Counted from the first letter of the stretch, positions 1-8,430 are shown. The stretch is 41,076 bases of DNA from an uncultured Kiritimatiellota bacterium (GCA_934635385.1 CAKTZI010000036.1:1-41076), one strand, 5' to 3'. Notes: a model not told the origin generated them from the sequence alone. Program-made: numbers and translations.

Positions 1-1
1 C

Positions 2-2665
2 ACCTGCTGCGGCAACTGCCGGCATTCGGACGCGGACGAGGACAGGGGACCCGACGAGCCGTCCGAAGAGGAGGAAGTGCCGCAGCCCGGCGACTACGAG
101 GCCGCCGTCACGAACTGGCCGCACCTCTCCGGCGTCCTGAAGATCCGCGAGCCGCTTCTCTACACGCCGCCGATCCGGCTGGAGGTGCCGGACGGCGCCG
201 CGCCGCGCTGCTGTCCGTGTCCCGGACACGCGACGAACTGGGTCGCCGTCGTCTACCAGTCCGACCGCCTGAAGGTCGTCGACGCCAACGGACTCGACTT
301 CAGTCGCGCGACCGAGACGGTGGACGTGCGCCTTGCGGGGGCGCGTCCGAGCCGGGCCGTCGGCGACGCCTTCGTCTCGCTCGCGACGAACGGAACGGTG
401 TGCCTCGACGGCGCGTACACCGTCCTCGGCGTCGGCGTCCGCCGCGAGGGCGTCGACCTCGCCGCGCTCGATGCCCTGAACGACGGCTTCGGCCTTCCCA
501 TCCCCGTCGCGACGAACGCCGCCGAGGCCGCCGAGCTGGATCTCGTGACGGCCGTGGGGCTCGACGGCGGGAACGTCCGCGTCGGCTTCGAGGAGGCGTC
601 CGCGCCGTTCGCGCTCTGGGTGTGGAGCCCGTCCTCAGACGCCTACCGTCCGCTTGCGTCCTCGGACGGCGGGCCGCTGGACGTCTCGCTCTCCGCATGG
701 CGGCGGCTCGTCGGCGACGCGACGGACGCCGAGACCTCGCGGACGCGGGTGGCCGTCACGGCGTCCGCCCCCGGCGCGGCGACGCTCGTCTTCCGCTACT
801 GGGGCGTCTTCGGCGGCCGATTCGTCGAGGACGTCGCCCGCCAGCGGCTCACGGCGGTCAGTCCGCGCGTCCGCGCGGACGTCGACCACGACGGGCGGCT
901 CGGCGCGTCGGACGACGCGGCGCGCCTCGCGGGGCGTCCGTTCCGCTTCTGGACGAACGAGGACCGCGACAAGGGCGACTTCGTGGGGCAGGCCGCCGAC
1001 GCGGCGCCGAACGCCCAAGACCTGGAGGTGAACGGGAAGCTCGACCTCGTGAACCTCTTTCCCGTCGAGATCGACGTCTCGCCGTTCCGCCGGGCGTGGG
1101 GGCGGGCGGCTACCTTCCGCCTGCGCGCGGGGGCGGAGGGCCTGCGTTTCTGCGTCCTCGGCGAGGGCTTCTCGTCCGGGAACGTCCTCGGCCTCGCGTC
1201 GGCGCCCGTCTTCACGGCGGACGGCGAGCCGCTGGCGGCGGCGGCGCTGACGCCGCTCGGCTCCGGCGGCCTCGATCTCGGCGAGCTGTCCGGACGTTCG
1301 CTGTTACGGCCCATCGCCCTCGCGTTCGAGGCGGCGCGTCCGATGGACGCCTGGTCGGGGCCGGAGGTCGTCGTCTCGCTCGGCGACGCGGAGGTCTACC
1401 GTGAGCGGCTGCCCGTGTCGATCACGTCCGTGGACGGGTTCTACCGCTACGCGGACCTGCGCGGGGCGGAGGCGTGCGGGGGCTTCGCGCCGACCGCGCC
1501 CGGCGAGCCGGGAAACCTGCCGGACGGCGAGACGGACGGGCGGCACTTCGTCTTCGTGCACGGCTACAACGTGAACGCGGCGGCGTCCCGCCTCTGGGCG
1601 CGCGCGATGTTCAAGCGGCTCTGGTGGGCCGGCTCGCGGTCGCGGTTCACCGCCGTGGACTGGCGCGGGGACGAGTCGCAGCGCTACGTCCCGACGCAGG
1701 GCGACACGTCGCCGAACTACTACGTCAACGTCCGGCACGCCTTCATGACGGCCCCCGCCCTCAAGGCGCTCTGCGACGGGCTTCCGGGCGCGAAGACGCT
1801 GCTCGCCCACTCGCTCGGCAACATGCTCGTCTCCGCCGCCGCCGTTGACCACGGGCTGGCGTATTCGCGGTACTGCATGCTCAACGCCGCCGTGCCGATG
1901 GAGGCGTATTATGCGGAGGAACAGGACGACCTGATGGTCGATGGCGCATGGAAGGGCCTCGACCCGCGCTTCCGCGCCTCGCATTTCGCGAACCTCTTCG
2001 CCTCGGCGGCCAGCGACTTCCGCGCCGGGCTCTCCTGGCGGGGGCGGTTCGCAGGAATCCGCAACGCGGTCAACTTCTACTCGCCGACGGAGGACGTGCT
2101 GGCGAACCCGACGCGGGCGAAGGTCTTCGGCGTCGAGGCGGAGGACTTCGGGGGCGCGTGGTCGAAGCAGGAGCTCTTCAAGGGATGCGCGCTCTGGTAC
2201 GGCGTGAACGCGGTCCTGTTCTCCGGGGCGGAGATCGAGGGCGGCTGGGGCATCAACGCGCGCTACGCCGCCAACCCGCTTGCCTACATCCCGCTCTCCG
2301 GGTTCAACGCCTCCTACTTCAGGAACTGCACGCGGGAAGACCTGATTGAAAACCCGCTCTTCACGTCGTTCAATGACGCGCGAATGTCCTCGACGAACCT
2401 GCTGGACTTCGCGGATGTGGAGCTGCGGGCGAAGATGCTCGGCGACGCCATTCCGGCGGAGTCCTTCGCGGCGGGAAGGAACGAGACAAGGGGCGTTTTA
2501 AAGAATGTCAATATGCAGGATTTCGCGTCAGGTTCTTGGCCAAGGCATGATGACGAGAACGACATGGACATCTGGCAGCATTCAGACATCAAGAATGTGG
2601 CATTCCCTTTTACGTTTAAACTTTTCATGAAAATAGTGACAAGTGCGGAGGATATCGATGAATAG
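2..2665 (+). CDS. secreted lipase-like alpha/beta hydrolase, 5' partial
   Basis: The reading frame is open to the window edge, so the start lies upstream; a GTG at 77 is only an internal possibility. Visible near the N-terminus are two Cys-rich patches (CCGNC at about 5-19 and CCPCPGH at about 208-231). Two Asp/Asn-rich dockerin- or EF-hand-like stretches follow (DVDHDGRLGASD near 880-915; NGKLDLVN near 1030-1055). An alpha/beta-hydrolase core has VHGYN near 1556 and the nucleophile elbow AHSLGN, with its Ser codon at 1811-1813. The family knowledge supports an esterase or lipase fold; the substrate cannot be told. It is probably exported because its neighbours are, but no signal peptide is inside the window. 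The stop overlaps the next start by 8 bases, indicating co-expression. GC content falls in the last 200 bases. Confidence 0.75.
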   Translation, partial: TCCGNCRHSDADEDRGPDEPSEEEEVPQPGDYEAAVTNWPHLSGVLKIREPLLYTPPIRLEVPDGAAPRCCPCPGHATNWVAVVYQSDRLKVVDANGLDFSRATETVDVRLAGARPSRAVGDAFVSLATNGTVCLDGAYTVLGVGVRREGVDLAALDALNDGFGLPIPVATNAAEAAELDLVTAVGLDGGNVRVGFEEASAPFALWVWSPSSDAYRPLASSDGGPLDVSLSAWRRLVGDATDAETSRTRVAVTASAPGAATLVFRYWGVFGGRFVEDVARQRLTAVSPRVRADVDHDGRLGASDDAARLAGRPFRFWTNEDRDKGDFVGQAADAAPNAQDLEVNGKLDLVNLFPVEIDVSPFRRAWGRAATFRLRAGAEGLRFCVLGEGFSSGNVLGLASAPVFTADGEPLAAAALTPLGSGGLDLGELSGRSLLRPIALAFEAARPMDAWSGPEVVVSLGDAEVYRERLPVSITSVDGFYRYADLRGAEACGGFAPTAPGEPGNLPDGETDGRHFVFVHGYNVNAAASRLWARAMFKRLWWAGSRSRFTAVDWRGDESQRYVPTQGDTSPNYYVNVRHAFMTAPALKALCDGLPGAKTLLAHSLGNMLVSAAAVDHGLAYSRYCMLNAAVPMEAYYAEEQDDLMVDGAWKGLDPRFRASHFANLFASAASDFRAGLSWRGRFAGIRNAVNFYSPTEDVLANPTRAKVFGVEAEDFGGAWSKQELFKGCALWYGVNAVLFSGAEIEGGWGINARYAANPLAYIPLSGFNASYFRNCTREDLIENPLFTSFNDARMSSTNLLDFADVELRAKMLGDAIPAESFAAGRNETRGVLKNVNMQDFASGSWPRHDDENDMDIWQHSDIKNVAFPFTFKLFMKIVTSAEDIDE

Positions 2666-3734
2666 GTTGATGGAAAAAGCGGTTGCCTGTGTCGCCATGT
2701 CTTTTTGGGGCATTGGGCAATCTTACGCTGATACGGCACGAATTGGTGCATATGTAATTGACGCCGTTACGAAAGAACCCCTTCAGGGCGCTACTGTACG
2801 TGGAGGGTTCGGAAACGACAACGGATGGCGTGTTTGGACAGAATCTGCACCTGTCAATGAAGATTTTCAGGCGACAGATTCATCCGGAATGTGTTGGCTG
2901 CGCGGCAAGACAAATATTGGAAGGGCGGGATGCGCAGTCAGGATGCCGCCGCCCGGATATTACAAGCCAGGACAGGGAGCCGGCCATCGGTTTAAACGTA
3001 AATCGGTGCTTGGAATCTGGCAGCCGGACAACCTTGTTGTCACGATTGCGCTTCAGAGAGTTGAACATCCCATCCCCTTGGTTGTCAAAAGAGTTGAATG
3101 GGAGAATTGTCGCAAGGGGCTTCTCGGCCTTCAGGGGTCGAACGCCGTCCTTCGACTTGACATGTTCAAGGGCGATTGGCTACCGCCATACGGATGCGGC
3201 GAGACGGCAGATTTGGAAATAACGTCGGAGTTGCAGATTACGGGAAAGGAACGTCGGTTCAGTTTCTCGTCTCGCACGGAAGCTGACGTATACTTCTACG
3301 ATCTTGTCCAGACGATACGCCCGACAAGCGCGGATGACTGCATCTCCGCGTCCATGCGCGATCCAAGGCTCGGCATCAAGATCCGGCGTGGAGGTGATGA
3401 CGGCAGGGGTGCGCACATCGTCCGTCGGCAAGGAGACCGCAAACAGTTCTCGATGGGCGGAGAATGGCATAGTAAACGCTTCAGCGACACAGATGAAAAC
3501 CGTTGCTACACGTTCCGCATACGCTCCAAGCACGACGAGAAAGGCAACCTTGTCGAAGCCTACTACGGGAAGGTCTACGGCGACTTCAAGTTTGAGGGTG
3601 ACCTTGAACGCGGCATCATTTCCGTGCGCTTCCTCTACTACCTCAACCCGACGCCGCTCGACCGCAACCTCGAATGGGACTTGATGACGAACCTCTGCCC
3701 CGATCCCGGCAACATTGGTATGCGCCGTCCGTGA
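2658..3734 (+). CDS. secreted protein with carboxypeptidase-regulatory-like domain, unknown function
   Basis: I chose the ATG at 2658 because GGAGGA (2647-2652) sits just upstream and a clear signal peptide follows (MNRLMEK, hydrophobic core, cleavage near SYA-DT). An in-frame GTG at 2643 is less likely. The mature protein begins with a segment resembling carboxypeptidase regulatory-like beta-sandwich repeats (IGAYVIDAVTKEPLQGATV). The remaining 250 residues are not recognised. The protein is about 358 aa and ends EWDLMTNLCPDPGN...RP. That tail recurs in a remnant at 4318-4380. The gene overlaps the upstream hydrolase by 8 bases and is followed 15 bases later by another exported protein, so the three probably form one operon. 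Base composition is less GC-rich than in the neighbours. Confidence 0.7.
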   Translation: MNRLMEKAVACVAMSFWGIGQSYADTARIGAYVIDAVTKEPLQGATVRGGFGNDNGWRVWTESAPVNEDFQATDSSGMCWLRGKTNIGRAGCAVRMPPPGYYKPGQGAGHRFKRKSVLGIWQPDNLVVTIALQRVEHPIPLVVKRVEWENCRKGLLGLQGSNAVLRLDMFKGDWLPPYGCGETADLEITSELQITGKERRFSFSSRTEADVYFYDLVQTIRPTSADDCISASMRDPRLGIKIRRGGDDGRGAHIVRRQGDRKQFSMGGEWHSKRFSDTDENRCYTFRIRSKHDEKGNLVEAYYGKVYGDFKFEGDLERGIISVRFLYYLNPTPLDRNLEWDLMTNLCPDPGNIGMRRP

Positions 3735-3749
3735 CTGAGGGAATGTGGC

Positions 3750-4319
3750 ATGAAATCAACCCTTGTTTCCTTGTTCGTGTTCGCCTATGCCGCAGCGGCG
3801 CTCGCCCGCCCTCTGCCGCCGCTGCCGACGCCGGAGTTCGCCGACACGGAAGTGACGGTCTGCCATTCGCTTGACCAGAAGATGCCCAGCGTGTGCGGGC
3901 TGACGTTCGCTCTCGCATTCAGGGGAACGGCGTCCAACAACGTCGAGATCGCTTTCGGACGGGATGACGACGGCGACGGCAATCTCTCCTTCGGGGAGTC
4001 GGATGTCCGGATCGGCTGGGATTGCGGACGGTACTTCATCGAGCGCGTCCCGACGGGCGAGCGGTTCGAGGAGCAGTCCGTCGGCACGAACGGGGCGGAT
4101 CGAACCCTGCTTTGGGACTGTACCCTCAAGCATCGCGTGATGCGGGGCCACTCTGTCTCGAACGAAGTCGGTCAGGCCTTCGCCGTCGTCACCGCAGATC
4201 CTCCGAACTGGCTTTACGACGCGAACTGGGACACGCTGACGGCACGCGGTCCGGACGCCATGGGCGAGCGGTTTGACGTCGAGGTCTCGACGACGGGAAT
4301 AGCGGTTATCTTCCGATGA
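3750..4319 (+). CDS. small secreted protein with Asp-rich EF-hand-like loop
   Basis: A 189-aa protein with a typical signal peptide (MKSTLVSLFVFAYAAAALA) followed by a Pro-rich start (RPLPPLPTPEF). One clear motif is DDDGDGNLSFGESD, an EF-hand or dockerin-like Ca2+ loop, followed by IGWDCG. GAGGG about 8 bases upstream serves as ribosome binding site. It is third in the run of secreted proteins and probably co-transcribed with them. It resembles small exported proteins common in Kiritimatiellota-like genomes, but I do not recognise a function. Its stop codon lies directly against a reading frame belonging to a different gene family (4318-4380), so the 3' end may be a recombination junction. 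Confidence 0.7.
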   Translation: MKSTLVSLFVFAYAAAALARPLPPLPTPEFADTEVTVCHSLDQKMPSVCGLTFALAFRGTASNNVEIAFGRDDDGDGNLSFGESDVRIGWDCGRYFIERVPTGERFEEQSVGTNGADRTLLWDCTLKHRVMRGHSVSNEVGQAFAVVTADPPNWLYDANWDTLTARGPDAMGERFDVEVSTTGIAVIFR

Positions 4320-4380
4320 ATGGGACAGGGTGTCGAACCTCTGCCCGAATCCGGACCTTGCGAATGCGCCCCAGCCGTGA
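4318..4380 (+). pseudogene. 21-codon tail of a lost paralogue of the 2658-3734 gene
   Basis: Reading from GAA at 4318 gives EWDRVSNLCPNPDLANAPQP then TGA. The gene at 2658-3734 ends EWDLMTNLCPDPGNIGMRRP then TGA, with the same number of codons to the stop and the shared pattern EWD...NLCP.P. The segment is in the +1 frame relative to the end of 3750-4319 and has no start of its own. I infer that a second copy of the longer gene once stood here and was replaced or deleted down to its last 21 codons. Confidence 0.5.
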
Positions 4381-4403
4381 CCACCCACGGCTTCGCCTGA
4401 TTT

Positions 4404-4412
4404 TGGTATAAT
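4404..4412 (+). promoter_or_regulatory. extended -10 promoter TGGTATAAT
   Basis: TG at 4404-4405, one base, TATAAT at 4407-4412; no -35 box is apparent. The predicted start is near 4419. It would drive the structured RNA at 4419-4600 and, by read-through, the methyltransferase at 4888. Confidence 0.65.
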
Positions 4413-4418
4413 TCGCGC

Positions 4419-4600
4419 TGTCCTTCGGTTCGCCGAGGGGCCTATAGGTCGGGAACTGACGCGGCGCACCGCCGCGCTCCACCCCGCGACCGCCTATTAA
4501 TTGTAGCATCGACGCTACACGCTGTTCGACCAAAACCGACCAAGTTTAAAGTACGGAACGGCCTGTAAGTGAAGGTGCGCCCATATGGGCGCATTTTCTC
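4419..4600 (+). ncRNA. candidate structured small RNA or leader ending in a terminator
   Basis: The segment between the promoter at 4404 and an intrinsic terminator at 4576 has no credible ORF but has successive hairpins. These are CCTTCGG/CCGAGGG around a TTCG loop (4423-4440), GCGGCG/CGCCGC (about 4461-4475) inside a longer pairing of GGTCG (4447) with CGACC (about 4487), and TGTAGC/GCTACA (4502-4507 with 4514-4519). Length is about 180 nt. It could be a free small RNA or the attenuated 5' part of the restriction-modification transcript. No family is recognised. The rest of the gap (4663-4887) shows nothing I can name. Confidence 0.45.
4576..4600 (+). terminator. intrinsic terminator, perfect palindrome plus T-rich tail
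   Basis: TGCGCCC/GGGCGCA arms form an 18-base perfect palindrome at 4576-4593, followed by TTTTCTC. It lies 290 bases before the methyltransferase start, so it would stop most transcription from the promoter at 4404. Confidence 0.6.
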
Positions 4601-4670
4601 TTCATGCATTCCGTATGGGCTCTTGGTCGGGCCTTGGTCGAATGCATGAAAAGAGAATGCGCTTCTTTTT
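4589..4670 (+). promoter_or_regulatory. long inverted repeat with T-rich tail, possible attenuator
   Basis: The 23-base arms at 4589-4611 and 4640-4662 are complementary except at two positions, enclose a 28-base loop and are followed by TTCTTTTT. A competing pairing exists between 4527-4544 (CGACCAAAACCGACCAAG) and 4622-4640 (CTTGGTCGGGCCTTGGTCG). The two cannot form together with the terminator at 4576, so this looks like a switchable leader before the methyltransferase. Confidence 0.45.
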
Positions 4671-4887
4671 ATGCAACGGAGCGGTTTCCGGCAGCGCACA
4701 TCGAGCGTGGACAAGACCGAAGTTGCCTATTTGGATGTTTGTGTGCGGCGTTCGCCCCCTCGTGAGAGGAGGCCGCGTCGGCACTTCAGCCTGGGGACTT
4801 GCCTGTGCGCTTATGCTGTCGTTTCTTTTCTGCCGACACGAAGCTGCGCTTGCCATGCCGTGCGCGGCTTCGGCGGAACGGAAAGAA

Positions 4888-6375
4888 GTGAACACGGAAA
4901 AGCGTTTTGGGCAGGTCTTCACGCCGCCCGAACTCGTCAGGACGATTCTGGACTTTGCCGGATACGTTGACGGAAATGATCTCATCAGGAAGCATGTCAT
5001 CGACAATTCGTGTGGCGACGGCGCCTTCCTCGTTGAAGTCGTCCGCCGCTACTGTTCGGAGTACGCGCGCGGCGGCGGGGGCAAGGCGGAACTTGCGCGG
5101 CTGCTTGGCAAATACGTTCATGGAATTGAGATTGACGGCGAGGCCCATCGTGCGTGCATCCGCAATCTCGATGCGCTTGTGGCCGAACTTGGGATTCCGA
5201 AGGTGACGTGGGACGTTCGCCTTGCGGATTCGCTGTCAATGTCCGACTTCAATGGACGAATGGACTTTGTCGTGGGGAATCCGCCGTATGTTCGCGTCCA
5301 CAATCTCGATGACGATTTCGCGCGCGTGAAGCGCTATCGGTTCTGCGGAGACGGCATGACCGACCTCTATCTCGTGTTTTACGAAATCGGCCTTCAGATG
5401 CTCTCGTCACGAGGGCGGCTGTGCTACATTGCGCCAAGCTCATGGATGACAAGCATGGCGGGACGAAACATGCGTGCCTATCTGCGGGAGTCTGGACGTC
5501 TGCGGGGCATTGCCGATCTCGGACACTTTCAGCCCTTCAAGGCGACGACATATACGGCAATCGTGCTTCTGGAGAATGGCCAACGCGCAGAATGCTTTTC
5601 ATACGGCGTGTATGACATCTCCTGTGGCGTGCGAGAGGTCGATGTGCTGTCCTACGACGAAGCCTTTTTCGACGGTGCGCTGTTTCTCGGCGATCGCGAG
5701 ACGTTGCGCTGGTTCAGGGAGATCAAGACGGCTCGCGTTCCGTCGCGCGTCGAGGTGAAGAACGGCTTCGCGACATTGGCGGATTCGGTGTTCATCGCGG
5801 ACGTGTTCCCTTTCGCCGCGTTTACGATCCCGGTCGTCAAGGCCTCGACCGGGAAATGGAGAAAGGCGTTTTTCCCCTATGATGCGAACGGGCGGCCGTT
5901 GTCGAGCGCGACCGTCTTTGCCGACCGGGATGTCGCGGACTATCTCAACGCGCGGAAGGACACACTGCTCAAGGGGCGCCGTGAAGAGGCGTGTCCAGAC
6001 TGGTTCCTTTACGGGCGAACGCAGGCGCTCAGGGACGTGAGTCGGCGCAAGTATGCTGTCAACACTGTCGTCCGAGATGTCGCATCCGTCAAGTTCAACG
6101 TCGCGCCGGAAGGGACAGGCGTCTATGGTGGCCTCTACATCCTGTCCGACGTGCCGGAAAGACGGCTTCGTGAAGTGCTTCTCTGCGACAGCTTCATCCG
6201 CTATGTCGCTGCGCTTGGAAAGTACAAAAGCGGAGGGTACTACACGTTCAATTCGCGCGAACTTGAGCAGTATCTCAACTTCAGCCTTCGGGACTTGACG
6301 CAAAGCCGAGGCTCTTGCGCACAACATCGTCAGATGCGTCTTTCGTTTGACGATGGACAAGAGGAGACGAAATGA
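4888..6375 (+). CDS. Eco57I-like N6-adenine DNA methyltransferase
   Basis: The protein transfers methyl from S-adenosylmethionine to adenine in DNA. It has the N-terminal QVFTPPELV motif typical of Eco57I/HsdM-like enzymes, motif I as DNSCGDGAF (SAM binding) and the catalytic motif IV NPPYVRVHN. A C-terminal part probably recognises the target. I chose GTG 4888 (NTEKRFGQVFTPP) because upstream residues are atypical; ATG 4855 is an alternative and the frame stays open to 4585. From GTG the product is 495 aa. Its stop overlaps the next gene's start as ATGA, pointing to a two-gene type II restriction-modification unit. A structured leader precedes it. Lower GC than surrounding genes suggests horizontal acquisition. 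Confidence 0.85.
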   Translation: MNTEKRFGQVFTPPELVRTILDFAGYVDGNDLIRKHVIDNSCGDGAFLVEVVRRYCSEYARGGGGKAELARLLGKYVHGIEIDGEAHRACIRNLDALVAELGIPKVTWDVRLADSLSMSDFNGRMDFVVGNPPYVRVHNLDDDFARVKRYRFCGDGMTDLYLVFYEIGLQMLSSRGRLCYIAPSSWMTSMAGRNMRAYLRESGRLRGIADLGHFQPFKATTYTAIVLLENGQRAECFSYGVYDISCGVREVDVLSYDEAFFDGALFLGDRETLRWFREIKTARVPSRVEVKNGFATLADSVFIADVFPFAAFTIPVVKASTGKWRKAFFPYDANGRPLSSATVFADRDVADYLNARKDTLLKGRREEACPDWFLYGRTQALRDVSRRKYAVNTVVRDVASVKFNVAPEGTGVYGGLYILSDVPERRLREVLLCDSFIRYVAALGKYKSGGYYTFNSRELEQYLNFSLRDLTQSRGSCAQHRQMRLSFDDGQEETK

Positions 6376-7094
6376 TGACGAACGCGGATTTTCTCAGTGC
6401 CGTCAGACAGTCCTTTGCGGAGTTCGTATATTCGGGCACGTCACGCAGCACGAAGAAGCTCGTTCCGCTGCACGGCTCGATTGCACGTGACATCCACGAG
6501 CGTCTCGGCAACGGCTATGGAATCCTGTCCCAGGGGTTTGAGTCTGGGCGCGAGGGTTCCATTCCCGGACGCTACATGGACAAGAAGGTCGACATCACGA
6601 TCTCGCACGCCGGCCAACCGGTCGGCGGAATCGCCGTCAAGTTCGTCATGCAGAACTATTCGCAGAACGCGAACAACTACTTTGAGAACATGCTTGGCGA
6701 GACGGCGAACATCCGCTCGGCTCGCTGCCCGTATTTTCAGGTGTTCATCATTCCCGACCGCCTCCCCTACTACACGAGCGGAGGTGTCTTCAAGCACTGG
6801 GAGACGTTCACCGAAGGCAACATCCACAAGTACGCCGTCCTTGACGGTGACGATCCGAGCGTTCGGTATCACACCCCCGACAAGATGCTCATCTACGTGA
6901 TCCATCTTCCTGACATCGGGGAGGTTCGAGACAAGGCTGACTATCTTCTGAAGAATCGCGCGTGGCTTGACAGAACCGAGCCGGGGACGGCATCCTTCAA
7001 GACGGTGCCTGTCGCGCAGTTCTCCAATTCCGTCATCCTCAACGACTACGAGCGTTTCGCCGAGAAGGTCTATCACACCATCCTTGCGCGCTGA
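6372..7094 (+). CDS. putative type II restriction endonuclease partner
   Basis: A 240-aa protein starting inside the stop codon of the methyltransferase (ATGA overlap). By position it is the cognate endonuclease. Consistent with this, MDKKVDITI followed by GGIAVKFVMQNYSQN looks like a PD-(D/E)xK nuclease core (Asp in VDI, Lys in VKF), although the acidic residue before the Lys is not clear. I do not recognise a named REBASE family. The only other reasonable reading is a non-nuclease accessory protein. A second ATG at 6375 is an equally possible start. Confidence 0.6.
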   Translation: MMTNADFLSAVRQSFAEFVYSGTSRSTKKLVPLHGSIARDIHERLGNGYGILSQGFESGREGSIPGRYMDKKVDITISHAGQPVGGIAVKFVMQNYSQNANNYFENMLGETANIRSARCPYFQVFIIPDRLPYYTSGGVFKHWETFTEGNIHKYAVLDGDDPSVRYHTPDKMLIYVIHLPDIGEVRDKADYLLKNRAWLDRTEPGTASFKTVPVAQFSNSVILNDYERFAEKVYHTILAR

Positions 7095-7118
7095 CGGTGC
7101 GAAGAGGAGCGACAGAAG

Positions 7119-7180
7119 CCACGAATCGGACACGAATCAGCACGAAGCCCAATCCGTGAAAATCCGTGCCAATCCGTGGA
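7119..7180. repeat. intergenic repeat cluster CACGAAT / ATCCGTG
   Basis: Three copies of CACGAA(T) at about 7120-7146 are followed by three copies of AATCCGTG at 7151-7178. The two words are near reverse complements (CACGGAT versus CACGAAT), so the cluster can fold on itself. It lies between convergent genes and may act as a bidirectional terminator or be a dispersed repeat; no copy elsewhere in this window. Confidence 0.5.
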
Positions 7181-7215
7181 CAAGAACTCGACAGCGCGGC
7201 TCAGGCGCCCGGCTC

Positions 7216-8361
7216 TCACGAATGGCGCTTGCGCCACTCGCCCGGAGGAAGCCCCGTGCGCGCAAAGAAGAAGCGGCGGAAGGCCGTGTTGTCGCGATAG
7301 CCGCAGTCCTGGTAGATGCTCTCGAGCGAGCGGCCCGGATCCTTGAGGAACTCGCACGCCCGCGCATAGCGCACGTCCAGGATCTCCGCCATGATGGAGT
7401 GTCCGGTGAACGCGCGGAAGTCGCGCTCCGCCTTGCGGCGGGTGTAGCCGAGGTACTGGACGACCTCCCGCGCGCCGATGCCCTCGCAGGCGTGCTGGCG
7501 AATGAAGCCGACGGCGCTCTTGAGCCGCGCCGTGCCCGCGTTGAAGCGGCGCGTCGACTGGCGCCGGAGGAGAATCGCCTCGGAGAGACACTTGACCGGC
7601 GGGGAGACCTTCTCCCCACGCATCAGGCTGTCCAGCATTTCAGCCGCGCGATAGCCCGACTCGTCGAAATTCTGGGTCGCGCTCGTTAGCGTCGGCTCCG
7701 AGCCCTCGCACAGCGTCTCGTCGTTGTCAATGCCGGCGATGGCGATCTCGCCCGGCACGGCATAGCCGAGCTGGCGGCAGAAGATCGCGAGGTCACGCCC
7801 GATCCGGTCGTTCACCGCGAAGATGCCGCACGGCTTCGGCAGCCTTTCCAGCCAGACCCGCATGCGCCTCAGGTGTTCGACAACCTGCCCGTCGCCGTCT
7901 TCCAGAACGAACGTCGGGCTGCAGAAGCCCGCGAACTCCTTGAGAAACCGGCTGCGGCGCACCTCCGACCAGCCGACACGCACGTAATAGCCGGCAAAGG
8001 CGTAATGCGCATACTCCAGCGACTTCAGCTCCTCGATCGCCTTCTCCGTCGCGCCGATCGAGTCATAGACCACGCCGTAATAGGGGCCCCTCATCTTTCG
8101 CGGGTCGGCGTCGCAGTGGACGGCCAGTCCCTTCAGCCGGGGCGGGACGTAGACGTCATCGCCGTCGATGATGACGCCATCCGGCTGCCAGTAGTCGATC
8201 GCCGCCTCCCAGGGATAGCTGATGTCGTGCGCGATGTTCTCGACGAGATGCAGCGTCCAGCCGTGCTGGCGCGCGTAACGGCAGATCCCCGCAAAGCGTT
8301 GCCGCGCGGCAGACCACCGGCCCAGGTGGACAAGGACGACCTTGCGGACGGATTTCCTCAT
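7216..8361 (-). CDS. XylR-type LacI/AraC hybrid transcription regulator
   Basis: A 381-aa protein with an N-terminal LacI/GalR-like periplasmic-binding fold (about 1-280; VLVHLGRW, GIFAVNDRIGRDLA, IAGIDNDE). It lacks the LacI helix-turn-helix and carries a C-terminal AraC-type pair of helix-turn-helices (about 285-381; GAREVVQYLGYTRRKAERDF and CGYRDNTAFRRFF). This is the architecture of E. coli XylR, a sugar-responsive activator. It follows the symporter gene on the same strand but has its own promoter. The start at 8361 overlaps the stop of a short upstream ORF as ATGA. The effector is unknown; it likely controls the symporter/Fe-S cassette. Confidence 0.88.
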   Translation of the reverse strand: MRKSVRKVVLVHLGRWSAARQRFAGICRYARQHGWTLHLVENIAHDISYPWEAAIDYWQPDGVIIDGDDVYVPPRLKGLAVHCDADPRKMRGPYYGVVYDSIGATEKAIEELKSLEYAHYAFAGYYVRVGWSEVRRSRFLKEFAGFCSPTFVLEDGDGQVVEHLRRMRVWLERLPKPCGIFAVNDRIGRDLAIFCRQLGYAVPGEIAIAGIDNDETLCEGSEPTLTSATQNFDESGYRAAEMLDSLMRGEKVSPPVKCLSEAILLRRQSTRRFNAGTARLKSAVGFIRQHACEGIGAREVVQYLGYTRRKAERDFRAFTGHSIMAEILDVRYARACEFLKDPGRSLESIYQDCGYRDNTAFRRFFFARTGLPPGEWRKRHS

Positions 8362-8423
8362 GCGCGCCTTCCGTCCGCGTCAGGCGGGCCTCCAACGATA
8401 CAGGGCATCTGCTCGGCTCTCAT
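8358..8423 (-). CDS. possible 21-aa leaderless upstream ORF coupled to the regulator
   Basis: An ATG begins 7 bases after a TGATATACT promoter, about where transcription should start, and runs 21 codons (MRAEQMPCIV...GRRA) to a TGA that overlaps the regulator's ATG. The frame differs from the regulator. The regulator itself has only a weak site (GGAAGG), so translational coupling is plausible. It could also be chance. Confidence 0.35.
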   Translation of the reverse strand: MRAEQMPCIVGGPPDADGRRA

Positions 8424-8430
8424 GCCGGAT

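Noticed and set aside
217..2349. Long Arg-rich ORFs on both strands within the first gene
   Set aside because: They overlap the lipase-like gene in other frames and have composition typical of GC-rich shadows.
4585..4887. In-frame extension of the methyltransferase upstream of GTG 4888
   Set aside because: Residues are unlike the family and the DNA there is occupied by inverted repeats and terminators.
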